A stretch of 39,402 nucleotides of DNA. Source: Pseudomonadota bacterium. GTDB lineage: Bacteria; Pseudomonadota; Gammaproteobacteria; Burkholderiales; Burkholderiaceae_C. Shown one piece after another: positions 20,394 to 28,444 of this stretch. Below the pieces are notes generated by a model. The model did no database searches. It was not told the DNA's origin and was given only the letters and a program-made list of their open reading frames with translations. The stretch lies in contig JAFEEB010000045.1 in assembly GCA_018241325.1 (NCBI GenBank), positions 1 through 39,402 of the forward strand, read 5' to 3'. The first letter of the stretch is position 1; every line of letters starts with the position of its first letter. The position numbers and the translations under genes are program-made.

Positions 20394-21020
20394 TTATCCA
20401 AGATATTTGCTCTTCAGATAATCCAGATATGCCCGGGATTCCCCGGAAATGTAGGGGGATATTAGTGTCAAAGTGTAAAACGCCGCCAGACCCGGGTCAG
20501 TATCGCGTCCATCGCGCCCCGGCATGAAGCGCTCGAACGACAGCCAGCAGGTGGTGGTGAAGACGATTTGCAGCGCCAGAATGCGCGCCAGCTCACTGCT
20601 GGCTTGCAGCACCCCGCTGGCCGACAGCTGCGCCACCAGGGCTTGCGCGGCCAGCAGGTTGCCGGCCGTCAGCGCCTGGGCGCGGCGGCCCAGCTCGGGA
20701 TACTCGCGCGCCAGGAAAGCCATGTCGCGGTAGATGAAGCGGTACTCGGCAATGGTCTCGAACTGCAGGTGCAGCGCCAGCCAGAAGTCGTCCACCGCCG
20801 CGATGCGCTCCACCCCGCCGGCCAGCGCCTCCAGCTTTTGCTCGAAGCGCCAGAACAAGACGGTGACCATCTGCTCCTTGGTCTTGAAGTGGTAGTGCAG
20901 GTTGCCGGGGCTGATGCCCAGCTCGGCCGCCACCTTGTGCGTGGACACCGCGGCCAGCCCGTCGGCATTGAACAGCGCCAGGCTGGCCTGCAGGATGCGG
21001 TCGCGGGTGGTGGTGGCCAT
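20394..21020 (-). CDS. TetR family transcriptional regulator
   Basis: A 208-aa repressor-type protein. The N-terminal helix-turn-helix spans residues about 8-55: RDRILQASLALFNADG, then VSTHKVAAELGISPGNLHYHFKTKEQM, where the HYHFKTKE recognition-helix end is diagnostic. The C-terminal ligand domain has no recognised match. The start is ATG at 21020 with a weak ribosome site. It lies 30 bp after the first phasin-type gene and 48 bp before the hydrolase, all on one strand, which suggests that it controls or is co-transcribed with this group. No operator was identified. Confidence 0.92.
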   Translation of the reverse strand: MATTTRDRILQASLALFNADGLAAVSTHKVAAELGISPGNLHYHFKTKEQMVTVLFWRFEQKLEALAGGVERIAAVDDFWLALHLQFETIAEYRFIYRDMAFLAREYPELGRRAQALTAGNLLAAQALVAQLSASGVLQASSELARILALQIVFTTTCWLSFERFMPGRDGRDTDPGLAAFYTLTLISPYISGESRAYLDYLKSKYLG

Positions 21021-21050
21021 GCCGGCGCGGGTGCTGCGCGTCGATGCGAA

Positions 21051-21494
21051 TCAGGCCTTGGCGCGCGGACGGCGCGCCGCGGGCTTGGCTGCTGCGCTCG
21101 CGCGCGGCGCCGGCGCCTGGCGCAGCGCGGCCACCTCGGCCTTCAGTTGCTCGATCTCGGCATGCAGGGCCGCCACGTCATCGGCCGTGGGCCAGCCCAG
21201 GCGTTGCAGGGCGCCGGCCACGCGTTGGTCGAACACGTCCTCGAACTTGCGAAAGCCGAAGCTGTCCAGCGACGGAAAACCCAGGCCTGGGGCAGGTGCT
21301 TCGGCGCGCGGGGCTTTGGCGTGCTGGCCCAGGCCCAGCAGGTTTTCCAGCCGGAAGGCCTTCAGGCCGGCGCGCAACAGCTCTTCGGTGCTGGGCAGGC
21401 CGCCTGCGGCGGGCGCCGGCTCCACCGGGGCGGGCGCCGGGGCCGCCGCGCGCTTGCGCCGCGACGGGGTGGGCACTGTGGTCTTGCTGGCCAT
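21051..21494 (-). CDS. Phasin-like polyhydroxyalkanoate granule-associated protein
   Basis: A 147-aa protein. It has an alanine/proline-rich N-terminal linker (AAAPAPAPVEPAPAAGG), a central amphipathic region (FGFRKFEDVFDQRVAGALQRLGWP) that resembles the poly(hydroxyalkanoate) granule-associated family, a heptad-like stretch (DVAALHAEIEQLKAEVAALR, likely coiled coil) and a basic alanine/lysine/arginine tail. Such tails bind DNA in PhaF-type phasins and link granules to the nucleoid. The start is ATG at 21494, with CAGGAG 6 bases upstream. It follows another phasin-type gene after 124 bp. The granule role is inferred from sequence character and neighbours; the PHA synthase gene is not in the window. 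Confidence 0.75.
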   Translation of the reverse strand: MASKTTVPTPSRRKRAAAPAPAPVEPAPAAGGLPSTEELLRAGLKAFRLENLLGLGQHAKAPRAEAPAPGLGFPSLDSFGFRKFEDVFDQRVAGALQRLGWPTADDVAALHAEIEQLKAEVAALRQAPAPRASAAAKPAARRPRAKA

Positions 21495-21618
21495 GCGTGA
21501 CTCCTGCTGAAGGCCCAAGGATAAGGGATGGTCTGCACGAGCCGTCGCGAGCGACGTGCGGGTGCAGGGCCATCCCCCGAATCTGAACGATGGCGACGGC
21601 CCGTGGGCCGCCGGCCGA

Positions 21619-22194
21619 TCAGCGAGCCTTGCGCGTGCTGCGGCGAGCGGCCGGGCGCTTGGCGGGCTTGGCCACCACGTCCACCACGTCGGCCTGGGCT
21701 TGCTCGACCTTGGCGACGAAGGCTTCGGCGCGCTCTTCCAGGCGCTGGGCACCGGCGGCGACCTTGTCGGCCAGTTGGGCCGACAGCTGGGCCACGGGCA
21801 GTTGCAGGGCGACCACGCCGTCGACAAACTGGCGCACGGCGGGCGAGTCGATCATCACGACGCGCTGGGTGGCGGCGTCGATGCCGCTGGTGGCGGCGAC
21901 GGCCACGCGGTCCATCACGGTGATGGCGCTTTGGGTGCCGGCTTGCAGGCGTTGCTGCACCATGTCGTTCCACTTGACGCTGGTTTGCAGCCACTGCTCG
22001 CGGGCCTGCTCGCTCAGCATGGAGGGCTTGTCGGCGCGCAGTGCGCTGCGACGGGCGGCAGCACGGGCCAGCGCGCCTTGCACGCCCTTGCAGTAGGCGG
22101 TGGCCAGGGTCTTGGCGGCGGCGTTGTAGGACTCGACCATGCGCGTGTTGGCGGCGGCGAGGTTTTCGATGGTGGAGAGGGTTTGCTTGGTCAT
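21619..22194 (-). CDS. Phasin family protein
   Basis: A 191-aa, largely helical, alanine-rich protein. NLAAANTRMVESYNAAAKTL, the central QWLQTSVKWNDMVQQRLQAG, and a C-terminal helical segment (AQRLEERAEAFVAKVEQAQ) fit phasins, small proteins that coat polyhydroxyalkanoate granules. The end is a histone-like basic tail (KPAKRPAARRSTRKAR), again pointing to nucleic-acid contact. The start is ATG at 22194, with CAGGAG 7 bases upstream. There is a long 315-bp upstream region. It is the probable first gene of a phasin-phasin-tetR-hydrolase group. Confidence 0.78.
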   Translation of the reverse strand: MTKQTLSTIENLAAANTRMVESYNAAAKTLATAYCKGVQGALARAAARRSALRADKPSMLSEQAREQWLQTSVKWNDMVQQRLQAGTQSAITVMDRVAVAATSGIDAATQRVVMIDSPAVRQFVDGVVALQLPVAQLSAQLADKVAAGAQRLEERAEAFVAKVEQAQADVVDVVAKPAKRPAARRSTRKAR

Positions 22195-22325
22195 GTCGAA
22201 GGCTCCTGAGGTAAAGCCATACGGGATGGCGATGAAGTGATTGTCAGGGGTAAACCCTAGGGCCAGCCAACCAAAAATGTCGGATATCTAGGACAGTTGT
22301 TCTAATCCGCACAGACAAAGGCACC

Positions 22326-22364
22326 AAAAAAAACCGCCGCCGACGCATCGTGCTGCGGTTTTGG
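22326..22364 (-). terminator. Rho-independent terminator downstream of htpX
   Basis: On the minus strand an 8-bp stem AAAACCGC/GCGGTTTT closes a loop of about 17 bases, and the right arm runs into a stretch of eight T. It lies about 150 bp past the htpX stop codon and upstream of the phasin promoter region. Confidence 0.6.
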
Positions 22365-22397
22365 AAGCAACCGGCGCTTGCTGTGTCCCGCTTTCGG

Positions 22398-22502
22398 CTC
22401 CTTCTCCCTTTGGAGGAAGGTAGGGATGGGGCCCCCGCGCACCCTGCCCTGCATGGATGCGCCCTGGCCCCCACCCCTGCCCTCCCCCAGCGGGGGAGGG
22501 AG
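22398..22502. repeat. Pair of inverted CACCCC/CCCTCCC palindromic modules
   Basis: Two related units face each other. The first is 22398-22429 (CTCCTTCTCCCTTTGGAGGA, then AGGTAGGGATGG). The second is 22472-22502, with a perfect 9-bp stem CCCTCCCCC/GGGGGAGGG at 22480-22500. They fill most of the gap between the terminator and the htpX stop codon. The same module type occurs at 17501-17534. Confidence 0.55.
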
Positions 22503-22510
22503 AAACGGAC

Positions 22511-23380
22511 TCAGCGCCCCATGGCCTGAAGCGCCGCGATGCGCGCTTCCATCGGCGGGTGGGTCGAAAACAGCTGGCCGATGCTGCCGGCAATGCCCAT
22601 GGCCGCCAGGTTCTTGGGCATGTGCTGGCCTTCGGCGTGCATGCCGCCCAGGCGTTGCAGTGCGGCGATCATGTTGCGCGGGTTGCCCATGAGCTGGGCC
22701 GAGCCGGCGTCGGCGCGAAACTCGCGTTGGCGCGAGAACCACGCCACCACGATGCCGGCCAGAAAGCCGAACACGATGTCCAGCACCACGGTGGTCACGT
22801 AGTAGCCGATGCCCGGGCCGCTGCGGTCGTCGCCGCGGCGCAAAAAGCCGTCCACCAGCGAGCCGATGATGCGGCTGGCAAACACCACGAAGGTGTTCAT
22901 CACGCCCTGGATCAGCGCCATGGTCACCATGTCGCCATTGGCCACGTGGGCGACCTCGTGGCCGATGACGCCCTCGACCTCCTCGCGCGTCATGCCGCGC
23001 AACAGGCCCGTGGAGACGGCCACCAGGGCCGAATTCTTGAACGCGCCGGTGGCAAAGGCGTTGGGCTCGCCCTCGTAGATGCCCACGTCGGGCATGCCGA
23101 TGCCGGCCTTGTCGGCAAAGCCGCGCACGGTCTCGACGATCCAGGCCTCGTCGCTGTTGGCGGGCGTCTGGATGATCTTCACGCCCATGCTCATCTTGGC
23201 CATGGTCTTGCTCATCAAGAGCGACACGATGGCGCCGGCAAAGCCGACCACCAGCGAAAAAATCATCAGCTGCCCGGTGTTGGTGCCGGTGTAGCGGCCC
23301 ACGCCCAGCAGGCTGGTGACGATGCCGACCACCACCATCACGGCGATGTTGGTCAGCACGAACAGTGCGATGCGCTTCAT
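22511..23380 (-). CDS. htpX: Membrane zinc metalloprotease HtpX
   Basis: A 289-aa M48-family protease of the inner membrane that degrades misfolded membrane proteins together with FtsH. The N-terminal two helices are [20 protein letters not shown] and the [20 protein letters not shown] stretch. The zinc motif is HEVAH in [15 protein letters not shown], and the third ligand is the glutamate of [14 protein letters not shown]. Two more helices lie between them. [13 protein letters not shown] at the C-terminus is typical. The start is ATG at 23380, with GAGGGA 5 bases upstream, preferred over ATG 23392. Length matches the family. It appears monocistronic. Confidence 0.96.
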   Translation of the reverse strand: MKRIALFVLTNIAVMVVVGIVTSLLGVGRYTGTNTGQLMIFSLVVGFAGAIVSLLMSKTMAKMSMGVKIIQTPANSDEAWIVETVRGFADKAGIGMPDVGIYEGEPNAFATGAFKNSALVAVSTGLLRGMTREEVEGVIGHEVAHVANGDMVTMALIQGVMNTFVVFASRIIGSLVDGFLRRGDDRSGPGIGYYVTTVVLDIVFGFLAGIVVAWFSRQREFRADAGSAQLMGNPRNMIAALQRLGGMHAEGQHMPKNLAAMGIAGSIGQLFSTHPPMEARIAALQAMGR

Positions 23381-23486
23381 GGAATCCCTCAAAAAAGCCG
23401 CCTTCGGTCAATCGCCGGGGCTGGCGCGAATGGTAGGGGCAATTGGAGCGCTTTCAAGCCCCGGGGTTCCATTTAAAGCGCCGAAA

Positions 23487-23611
23487 CAGCCGGACGCAGA
23501 GGACGCAAAGAAAGCGCAAAAGACGCAGAAAAAATCAAATGCAAAAATTGATTTTGATTCTGGATTTTTTTGCGTTCTTTGCGAGTCCTTTGCGTCCTCT
23601 GCGTCCGGCTG
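23487..23611. repeat. 125-bp hairpin element with exact 24-bp arms (ACGCAGAGGACGCAAAG type)
   Basis: The left arm 23487-23510 (CAGCCGGACGCAGAGGACGC plus AAAG) is exactly inverted at 23588-23611. Inside, further GACGCA/GCGCAAA/GACGCAG units recur every 8-12 bases, and an inner inverted pair AAAATCAA/TTGATTTT closes an AT-rich centre. It is notably AT-rich against its surroundings. It ends 39 bp before argE, so its fold would lie in the argE promoter or leader. Confidence 0.85.
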
Positions 23612-23650
23612 CTTTAATCGGCCTGATTCACTCCCCTGAGGATTTTTGCC

Positions 23651-24808
23651 ATGAACACCCTTGCCTGGCTCGAGCGCCTGGTCGCCATCGACACCACCAG
23701 CCGCAACAGCAACCTCGGCCTGATCGAGACCGTGCGCGATGCGCTGACCGCCCTAGGCCTCGAGCCCTGGCTGGCGGCCAACGGCGACGGCAGCAAGGCC
23801 AACCTGTTTTGCACCCTGCCCGCGCAGGACGGCGCCGCGCAAGGCGGCATCGTGCTGTCGGGCCACACCGACGTGGTGCCGGTCGATGGGCAGGACTGGG
23901 CGAGCGACCCGTTCAAACTGACCGACAAGGGCGACGGGCGCCTGTACGCGCGCGGCAGCTGCGACATGAAGGGCTTCATCGCCAGCAGCCTGGCGCTGGT
24001 GCCGCAGGCGCTGGCCATGCCGCGCAAAAAGCCCCTGCACCTGGCCTTTTCGTACGACGAGGAAGTCGGCTGCGTGGGCGCGCCCGTGATGCTGGCCGAA
24101 CTGGGCCGGCGCGGCATTCGCGCCGACGGCTGCGTGGTGGGCGAGCCCACGTCGATGAAGCCGGTGGTCGCGCACAAGGGCGGCTACTTTTTTCACTGCA
24201 GGGTGCATGGGCGGGCCGCGCATTCGTCGCTCACGCCGCAGGGCTGCAACGCCATCGAGCACGCCGCGCGGCTGATCTGCCACATTCGGGACCTGGCCGA
24301 CCGTTGGCGCGCCCAGGGCCCCTACGACGAGGACTTCGACGTGCCGCACAGCACCATCACCACCAACGTGATCTCGGGCGGCATCGCCATCAACACCGTG
24401 CCCGACCTGTGCAGCTTCAACTACGACTTTCGCCACCTGCCCGGGCACGACGCCGACGGCATCCAGGCCGAGATCCGGCGCTACATCGACCAGGAGCTGC
24501 TGCCGCGCATGCAGCGCGAGTACGACGGCGCCCGCGTGGAGCTGGAGTGCGGCGCCGCCGTGGCGGCCCTGAACGCCAGCGAGCAAGCCGCCATCACCGC
24601 GCTGGTGCGCGCCCTCACCGAAGACCGTGGCGTGCGCAAGGTCGCCTACGGCACCGAGGCCGGCCAGTTCGCGCAGGCCGGCATCCCCGCCGTGCTGTGC
24701 GGCCCCGGCTCCATCGAGCAAGCGCACAAGGCCAATGAATACGTCGATGTGGAACAGCTCGCGCAGTGCGACCGCTTCTTGCGGCGAATCGCCGAGTCGC
24801 TCTGCTGA
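23651..24808 (+). CDS. argE: Acetylornithine deacetylase
   Basis: A 385-aa M20-family zinc hydrolase that converts N-acetylornithine to ornithine in arginine synthesis. Metal and catalytic residues are in place: His72 and Asp74 in LSGHTDVVPV, Asp105 in GSCDMKGF, catalytic Glu137 with Glu138 in SYDEEVGCVG, the VGEPTSMKP glutamate, and the late histidine in GPGSIEQAHKANEYV. The dimerisation domain carries HGRAAHSS. The start is ATG at 23651, with TGAGGA about 10 bases upstream. A hairpin element lies immediately 5'. A repeat follows the stop after 2 bases. No other arginine gene is nearby. Confidence 0.95.
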   Translation: MNTLAWLERLVAIDTTSRNSNLGLIETVRDALTALGLEPWLAANGDGSKANLFCTLPAQDGAAQGGIVLSGHTDVVPVDGQDWASDPFKLTDKGDGRLYARGSCDMKGFIASSLALVPQALAMPRKKPLHLAFSYDEEVGCVGAPVMLAELGRRGIRADGCVVGEPTSMKPVVAHKGGYFFHCRVHGRAAHSSLTPQGCNAIEHAARLICHIRDLADRWRAQGPYDEDFDVPHSTITTNVISGGIAINTVPDLCSFNYDFRHLPGHDADGIQAEIRRYIDQELLPRMQREYDGARVELECGAAVAALNASEQAAITALVRALTEDRGVRKVAYGTEAGQFAQAGIPAVLCGPGSIEQAHKANEYVDVEQLAQCDRFLRRIAESLC

Positions 24809-24810
24809 TA

Positions 24811-24880
24811 GCCCCCTTTTTAATAGCTGCTTGCGCTTGATGAACGGGCGCCACAGGCTGATTTGGCTTGAATTTTCCCG
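24811..24880 (+). repeat. Intergenic copy of the AGCTGCTTGCGCTT repeat
   Basis: The sequence reads TTTTTAATAGCTGCTTGCGC, then TTGATGAACGGGCGCCACAG, then GCTGATTTGGCTTGAATTTT. It is the longest copy in the window and begins 2 bases after the argE stop. The 178-bp gap to the DUF3025 gene otherwise shows no gene. Confidence 0.8.
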
Positions 24881-24986
24881 ATCCTTCGGCAGCTCGGCAC
24901 CCGTCCTCTCGGACTTTCCCCTTCTCCCTCCGGACGCGGGTTGGGGCGAGCGCCAGCGGCGCCCCTGACACGCCGCTCGGCTCGGG

Positions 24987-25832
24987 TCAGCGCCGCGCGG
25001 CCCGAAACACCCGCGCATCCTCATAAAACCCGGCCTCTTCGTTGCCCGCCCACCACCCCGGCACGCCCAGCAGCGGCAGCGGCGCAAAGGGCTTGGCGGC
25101 CAGCTTGTCGGCGCTCAGGTCGTGCGCCAGCCAATCGTCCAGCGCCTGCAGGTCGCCCGCCGGGTCGAACGCCGGCCCCACGCGCCACACGTGGCCGGTG
25201 ATGGACTTGTAGGGCGCCGCCAGCTTGTCCAGCGCGGCGTGGCCGAACACCAGCACGCGCGCCTGGCGCCACAGCGGGCGCAGCGGGCCGAACAGCTCGG
25301 CCCAACGGCGCTCGCGCAGGGCCTGCCACAGCGCATCCGGCGCATGCAGCAACACGGCGTTTTCGTCGAACACGGTGGCCGCGTCGCGCACCGGCCCGCG
25401 CGTGGCGCGCACGCCGTCGCGGGCGATCTCGGCCGCTTGCAAGGCGTTCAGCCGCGCCTTGGTGCGGGCAAAGCGCAGCCAGGCCAGGCCGTTGAAGGCG
25501 TCGTGCCCGTTGTCGCGCGTGGGCACGGCGTGCCGGGCAGCGATGAAGGCTTCATAGGACGCATCGGCCGGCAGCTCGGCCGCCGGCACGAAGCGCACCG
25601 GCACGGTCGGCGGCGCGTGGGCGTTCAGCGCCGCGGCCACGGCGCTTGGACCTGCACCTGCACCTGCACCTGCACCTGCACCTGCACCTGCACCCACGCC
25701 CACGCCCGAGCCGTGGGCCGCCGCGGCCTGCCAGACCTGGCGGCCCAGGCCGGCCCAAGGCCCGTACCAGGGCGCCGCCCAGTCGGGCTGGCCCAGGGGG
25801 AAAGCCGTCGTCCCTGTTGCTTGCCTTACCAT
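24987..25832 (-). CDS. DUF3025 domain-containing protein
   Basis: A 281-aa protein of unknown function. FNGLAWLRFARTKARLNALQ, FDENAVLLHAP, FGHAALDKLAAPYKSITGH and LLGVPGWWAGNE are the blocks I associate with DUF3025. No signal peptide or membrane segment is evident. Residues 43-61 are a Gly-Val/Gly-Ala dipeptide tract encoded by a hexanucleotide tandem repeat, so its length could vary between isolates without frameshift. The start is ATG at 25832 with a weak ribosome site. It is divergent from the LtrA-family gene with only 35 bp between start codons. An upstream ATG in the same frame would overlap that gene. Confidence 0.8.
   Translation of the reverse strand: MVRQATGTTAFPLGQPDWAAPWYGPWAGLGRQVWQAAAAHGSGVGVGAGAGAGAGAGAGAGPSAVAAALNAHAPPTVPVRFVPAAELPADASYEAFIAARHAVPTRDNGHDAFNGLAWLRFARTKARLNALQAAEIARDGVRATRGPVRDAATVFDENAVLLHAPDALWQALRERRWAELFGPLRPLWRQARVLVFGHAALDKLAAPYKSITGHVWRVGPAFDPAGDLQALDDWLAHDLSADKLAAKPFAPLPLLGVPGWWAGNEEAGFYEDARVFRAARR
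25650..25692 (+). repeat. Hexanucleotide microsatellite (ACCTGC) x7 inside DUF3025 gene
   Basis: Seven perfect 6-bp units, followed by two degenerate CCCACG units. Being a multiple of three, unit gain or loss changes only the Gly-Ala count. Confidence 0.95.
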
Positions 25833-25867
25833 CGCGGCCGATCGTGCCACACGTGCAGGGAGCCCCC

Positions 25868-27097
25868 ATGAGCGAAGACAGCGCCACCAAGCCAAGCCAG
25901 CGCAAGGCCGCGCGCGGGCGCGACATCCACGAGCCGCACCGCACGGCCACGCCGCTGGAGCTGCTGTTCGACCTGACCTTCGTCATTGCCGTGGCCACCG
26001 CCGCGTCGCAGCTGCATCACGCGGAGAGCGCGGGCCACGCGCTGCACACGCTGCCCGGGTATGCGGTGGCCTTCTTCGGCATCTGGTGGGCGTGGATGAA
26101 CTACACGTGGTTTGCCTCGGCCTACGACAACGACGACGTGAGCTACCGCGTGCTGACCCTGCTGCAGATGGTGGGCGCACTGGTGTTCGCCACCGGCGTG
26201 CCGGGCTTGTTCAAGGGCGACACGACGCTGGGCGTGGCCGGCTACGTGGCCATGCGCCTGCCGCTGTGCTGGCAGTGGCTGCGCGCGGCGCAGGGCGATC
26301 CGGCGCGGCGCGCCACCTGCCTGCGCTACGCCGGGGGCGTGGCCTTCGTGCAGGTGCTGTGGATCGCGCGCACCGTGGCGGCGCACGGCGGCTGGCTGGC
26401 GCCCGGGTGGCTCTGGCCCACGCTGATTGCGCTGATCCTGGCCGAGCTCGCCGTACCGCTTTGGGCCGAGTCCAAGGGCCCGCCCACGCCCTGGCACGCG
26501 CACCACGTGGCCGAGCGCTACAGCGGCTTCGTCATCATCATCCTGGGCGAGAGCATCCTGGGCGCGGCCAACGCCATCGGCAACGGGGTGCAGGCCAGCG
26601 GCCTGTCGGCCGAGCTGGCCCTGGTGGGGCTGGGCTGCACGCTGCTGGCCTTTTGCCTGTGGTGGATGTATTTTTTGCTGCCCTCGGGCGAAGCGCTGCA
26701 CCACCACCGCGAGCGCGCCTTTGTCTGGGGCTACGGCCACTACGTGAGCTTTGCCGCGCTGGCCGCCGTGGGCAGCGGGCTGGAGGTGGTGGCCGACGCC
26801 ATGAAGACCCCGCCCGACACGGCCGCTGCCAGCGCCGCCATCAACGCGGTGGCCATTCCGCTGGCGATCTTCATCGTCTCGATCTGGGCGTTGCACCGCC
26901 ACGCCACGCGCGCGGCCGACCGGCAGGCCGCACTGGCGCTCATCGTGCTCGCCTGCACCGCCCTGGGCCCGCTGGCCGTGGCGCAAGGGCTGCCCCTGCC
27001 CTGGGGCCTGCTGCTGCTGTCGCTGGGGCCCATCATCGCCATCGCCTACAACGAGCGCGGGCGCCAGCGCTCTGCCGAGCGGTTCGCGGTGCGCTGA
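25868..27097 (+). CDS. Low temperature requirement protein A (LtrA) family membrane protein
   Basis: A 409-aa polytopic membrane protein. The N-terminal HEPHRTATPLELLFDLTFVIAVA and the following WWAWMNYTWFASAYDNDD are hallmarks of LtrA (PF06772). The middle HHVAERYSGFVIIILGESIL is also conserved. About ten hydrophobic helices are visible, and the C-terminus is short and basic. The family is named from a Listeria gene needed for growth at low temperature; the transported or sensed molecule is unknown. The start is ATG at 25868, with AGGGAG 5 bases upstream. The open frame extends upstream through the hexanucleotide repeat, but that part is not credible protein. It is convergent with pyrC. Confidence 0.9.
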   Translation: MSEDSATKPSQRKAARGRDIHEPHRTATPLELLFDLTFVIAVATAASQLHHAESAGHALHTLPGYAVAFFGIWWAWMNYTWFASAYDNDDVSYRVLTLLQMVGALVFATGVPGLFKGDTTLGVAGYVAMRLPLCWQWLRAAQGDPARRATCLRYAGGVAFVQVLWIARTVAAHGGWLAPGWLWPTLIALILAELAVPLWAESKGPPTPWHAHHVAERYSGFVIIILGESILGAANAIGNGVQASGLSAELALVGLGCTLLAFCLWWMYFLLPSGEALHHHRERAFVWGYGHYVSFAALAAVGSGLEVVADAMKTPPDTAAASAAINAVAIPLAIFIVSIWALHRHATRAADRQAALALIVLACTALGPLAVAQGLPLPWGLLLLSLGPIIAIAYNERGRQRSAERFAVR

Positions 27098-27106
27098 GGC
27101 GCGGGG

Positions 27107-27273
27107 CACGTCGGGTTCGCTGCGCGGGCCCGACCTACGGGACTGCCGTTGGTGCCCGGTGTCGCCATTGCCTCCAGAAAAACCGTCGGATTCGCTGCGC
27201 GGATCCGACCTGCGCAGGCGTGGACGCCGTATCCGTGGCCGCAGGTCGGGTTGAGGAACGAAAACCCGACGTC
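27107..27273. repeat. Three copies of a GTCGGGTT...CCCGAC palindromic repeat
   Basis: Copy A is 27107-27140 (CGTCGGGTTCGCTGCGCGGG, then CCCGACCTACGG). Copy B is 27184-27214 (CGTCGGATTCGCTGCGCGGA, then TCCGACCTGCG). Copy C is 27241-27273, inverted (GCAGGTCGGGTTGAGGAACG, then AAAACCCGACGTC). Each can form a 6-8 bp hairpin. They fill the gap between the convergent LtrA and pyrC genes, and copy C runs into the pyrC stop codon. They may act as a shared terminator region. Confidence 0.75.
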
Positions 27274-28312
27274 AACGCACCAGCCGCCAGCCCAGCGGCT
27301 CGCCTCCCGCCAGCGGCTTGACCACCGCGTCGCCGAAGGGGTAGCTCTCGGGCGGCGTCCAGCTCTCGCGCTTGAGGGTGACGGTGCCCTGGTTGCGCGG
27401 CAGGCCGTAGAAGTCGGGGCCGTGATGACTGGCAAAGCCCTCCAGCCGGTCCAGCGCGCCGGCGGCCTCGAAGGCGCTGGCGTACAGCTCCAGCGCGGCG
27501 TGCGCGGTGTAGCAGCCGGCGCAGCCGCTGGCGTGCTCCTTGAGCTGCGCGGGGTGCGGGGCGCTGTCGGTGCCCAGAAAGAACTTGGCCGATCCGCTGG
27601 TGGCCGCCTGCACCAGCGCCTGGCGGTGCTGCTCGCGCTTGAGCACGGGCAGGCAGTAGTAGTGCGGACGGATGCCGCCGCGAAAGATGGCGTTGCGGTT
27701 GTACAGCAGGTGGTGCGCGGTGATGGTGGCGGCCAGGTGCGCGCCCGCGTCCTGCACGTACTGCGCCGCTTCCTTGGTCGTGATGTGCTCGAACACGATC
27801 TTCAGCTCGGGGAAGTCCTTGCGCAGCGGGCTCAGGACGCGGTCGATGAAGACGGCCTCGCGGTCGAACAGGTCGATCTCGGGGTCGGTCACTTCGCCAT
27901 GCACCAGCAGCAAAAGGCCGGCGCGCTGCATGGCCTCCAGCGTTGCGTAGGTCTTGCGCACGTCGGTCACGCCGGCATCGCTGTTGGTGGTGGCGCCCGC
28001 CGGGTACAGCTTGAGGGCGACCACGCCGGCATCCACCGCGCGCGCGATCTCATCGGGCGGCGTGTTGTCGGTCAGGTACAGGGTCATCAAAGGTTCGAAG
28101 GCCACGCCGGCCGGCACCGCCGCCCGGATGCGCGCCTTGTAGGCCAGCGCCTGCGCGGCCGTGGTCACGGGCGGACGCAGGTTGGGCATGATGATGGCGC
28201 GCGCGAACTGCGCGGCCGTGTGCGGCACCACGGCCGCCAGCGCGGCGCCGTCGCGCACGTGCAGGTGCCAGTCGTCGGGGCGGGTGAGGGTGAGGGTCGA
28301 ATCGCTCGGCAT
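27272..28312 (-). CDS. pyrC: Dihydroorotase
   Basis: A 346-aa class II dihydroorotase (E. coli PyrC size) that interconverts carbamoyl-aspartate and dihydroorotate in pyrimidine synthesis. The zinc-binding start [10 protein letters not shown] (His16, His18) is followed by [10 protein letters not shown], then by the carboxylated-lysine region [23 protein letters not shown] and FEHITTKEA supply the two further histidines, and GTDSAPHP supplies the catalytic aspartate. The start is ATG at 28312. Earlier in-frame codons up to 28363 lack protein character. It is preceded by an interspersed repeat and by the end of the multicopper-oxidase operon 132 bp upstream on the same strand. Confidence 0.96.
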   Translation of the reverse strand: MPSDSTLTLTRPDDWHLHVRDGAALAAVVPHTAAQFARAIIMPNLRPPVTTAAQALAYKARIRAAVPAGVAFEPLMTLYLTDNTPPDEIARAVDAGVVALKLYPAGATTNSDAGVTDVRKTYATLEAMQRAGLLLLVHGEVTDPEIDLFDREAVFIDRVLSPLRKDFPELKIVFEHITTKEAAQYVQDAGAHLAATITAHHLLYNRNAIFRGGIRPHYYCLPVLKREQHRQALVQAATSGSAKFFLGTDSAPHPAQLKEHASGCAGCYTAHAALELYASAFEAAGALDRLEGFASHHGPDFYGLPRNQGTVTLKRESWTPPESYPFGDAVVKPLAGGEPLGWRLVR

Positions 28313-28353
28313 GGCGCGATTCTCGCACCTTGCCCGGCGCCGCCGCTGGCGCC

Positions 28354-28420
28354 GGAATTTCAAGTCAAATCGACCGGGAGTCGGCGCAGATCAAGCGCAG
28401 GCAGCTATATTAACAATAGC
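28354..28420 (-). repeat. Interspersed AGCTGC-TGCGCTT repeat between operon end and pyrC
   Basis: On the minus strand it reads AATATAGCTGCCTGCGCTTG, then ATCTGCGCCGACTCCCGGTC, then GATTTGACTTGAAATT. It is aligned with the copy at 24811-24880, including the distal ATTTGNCTTGAA block. It lies 25 bp past the stop codon of the 488-aa gene and 42 bp before the pyrC start, so it is in the pyrC leader region. Confidence 0.7.
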
Positions 28421-28444
28421 GTCGTCCAGCGCCTGCCGGCGTCG

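Noticed and set aside
22246-22262. GGGTAAACCC operator-like motif upstream of the phasin gene
   Set aside because: Only a 4-bp inverted pair with a 2-base spacer; too weak and not repeated in the window.
25646-25867. N-terminal extension of the LtrA-family protein through the hexanucleotide repeat (Leu-His repeats)
   Set aside because: ATG 25868 has a good ribosome site and begins the conserved domain; the Leu-His run is only the opposite reading of the repeat.
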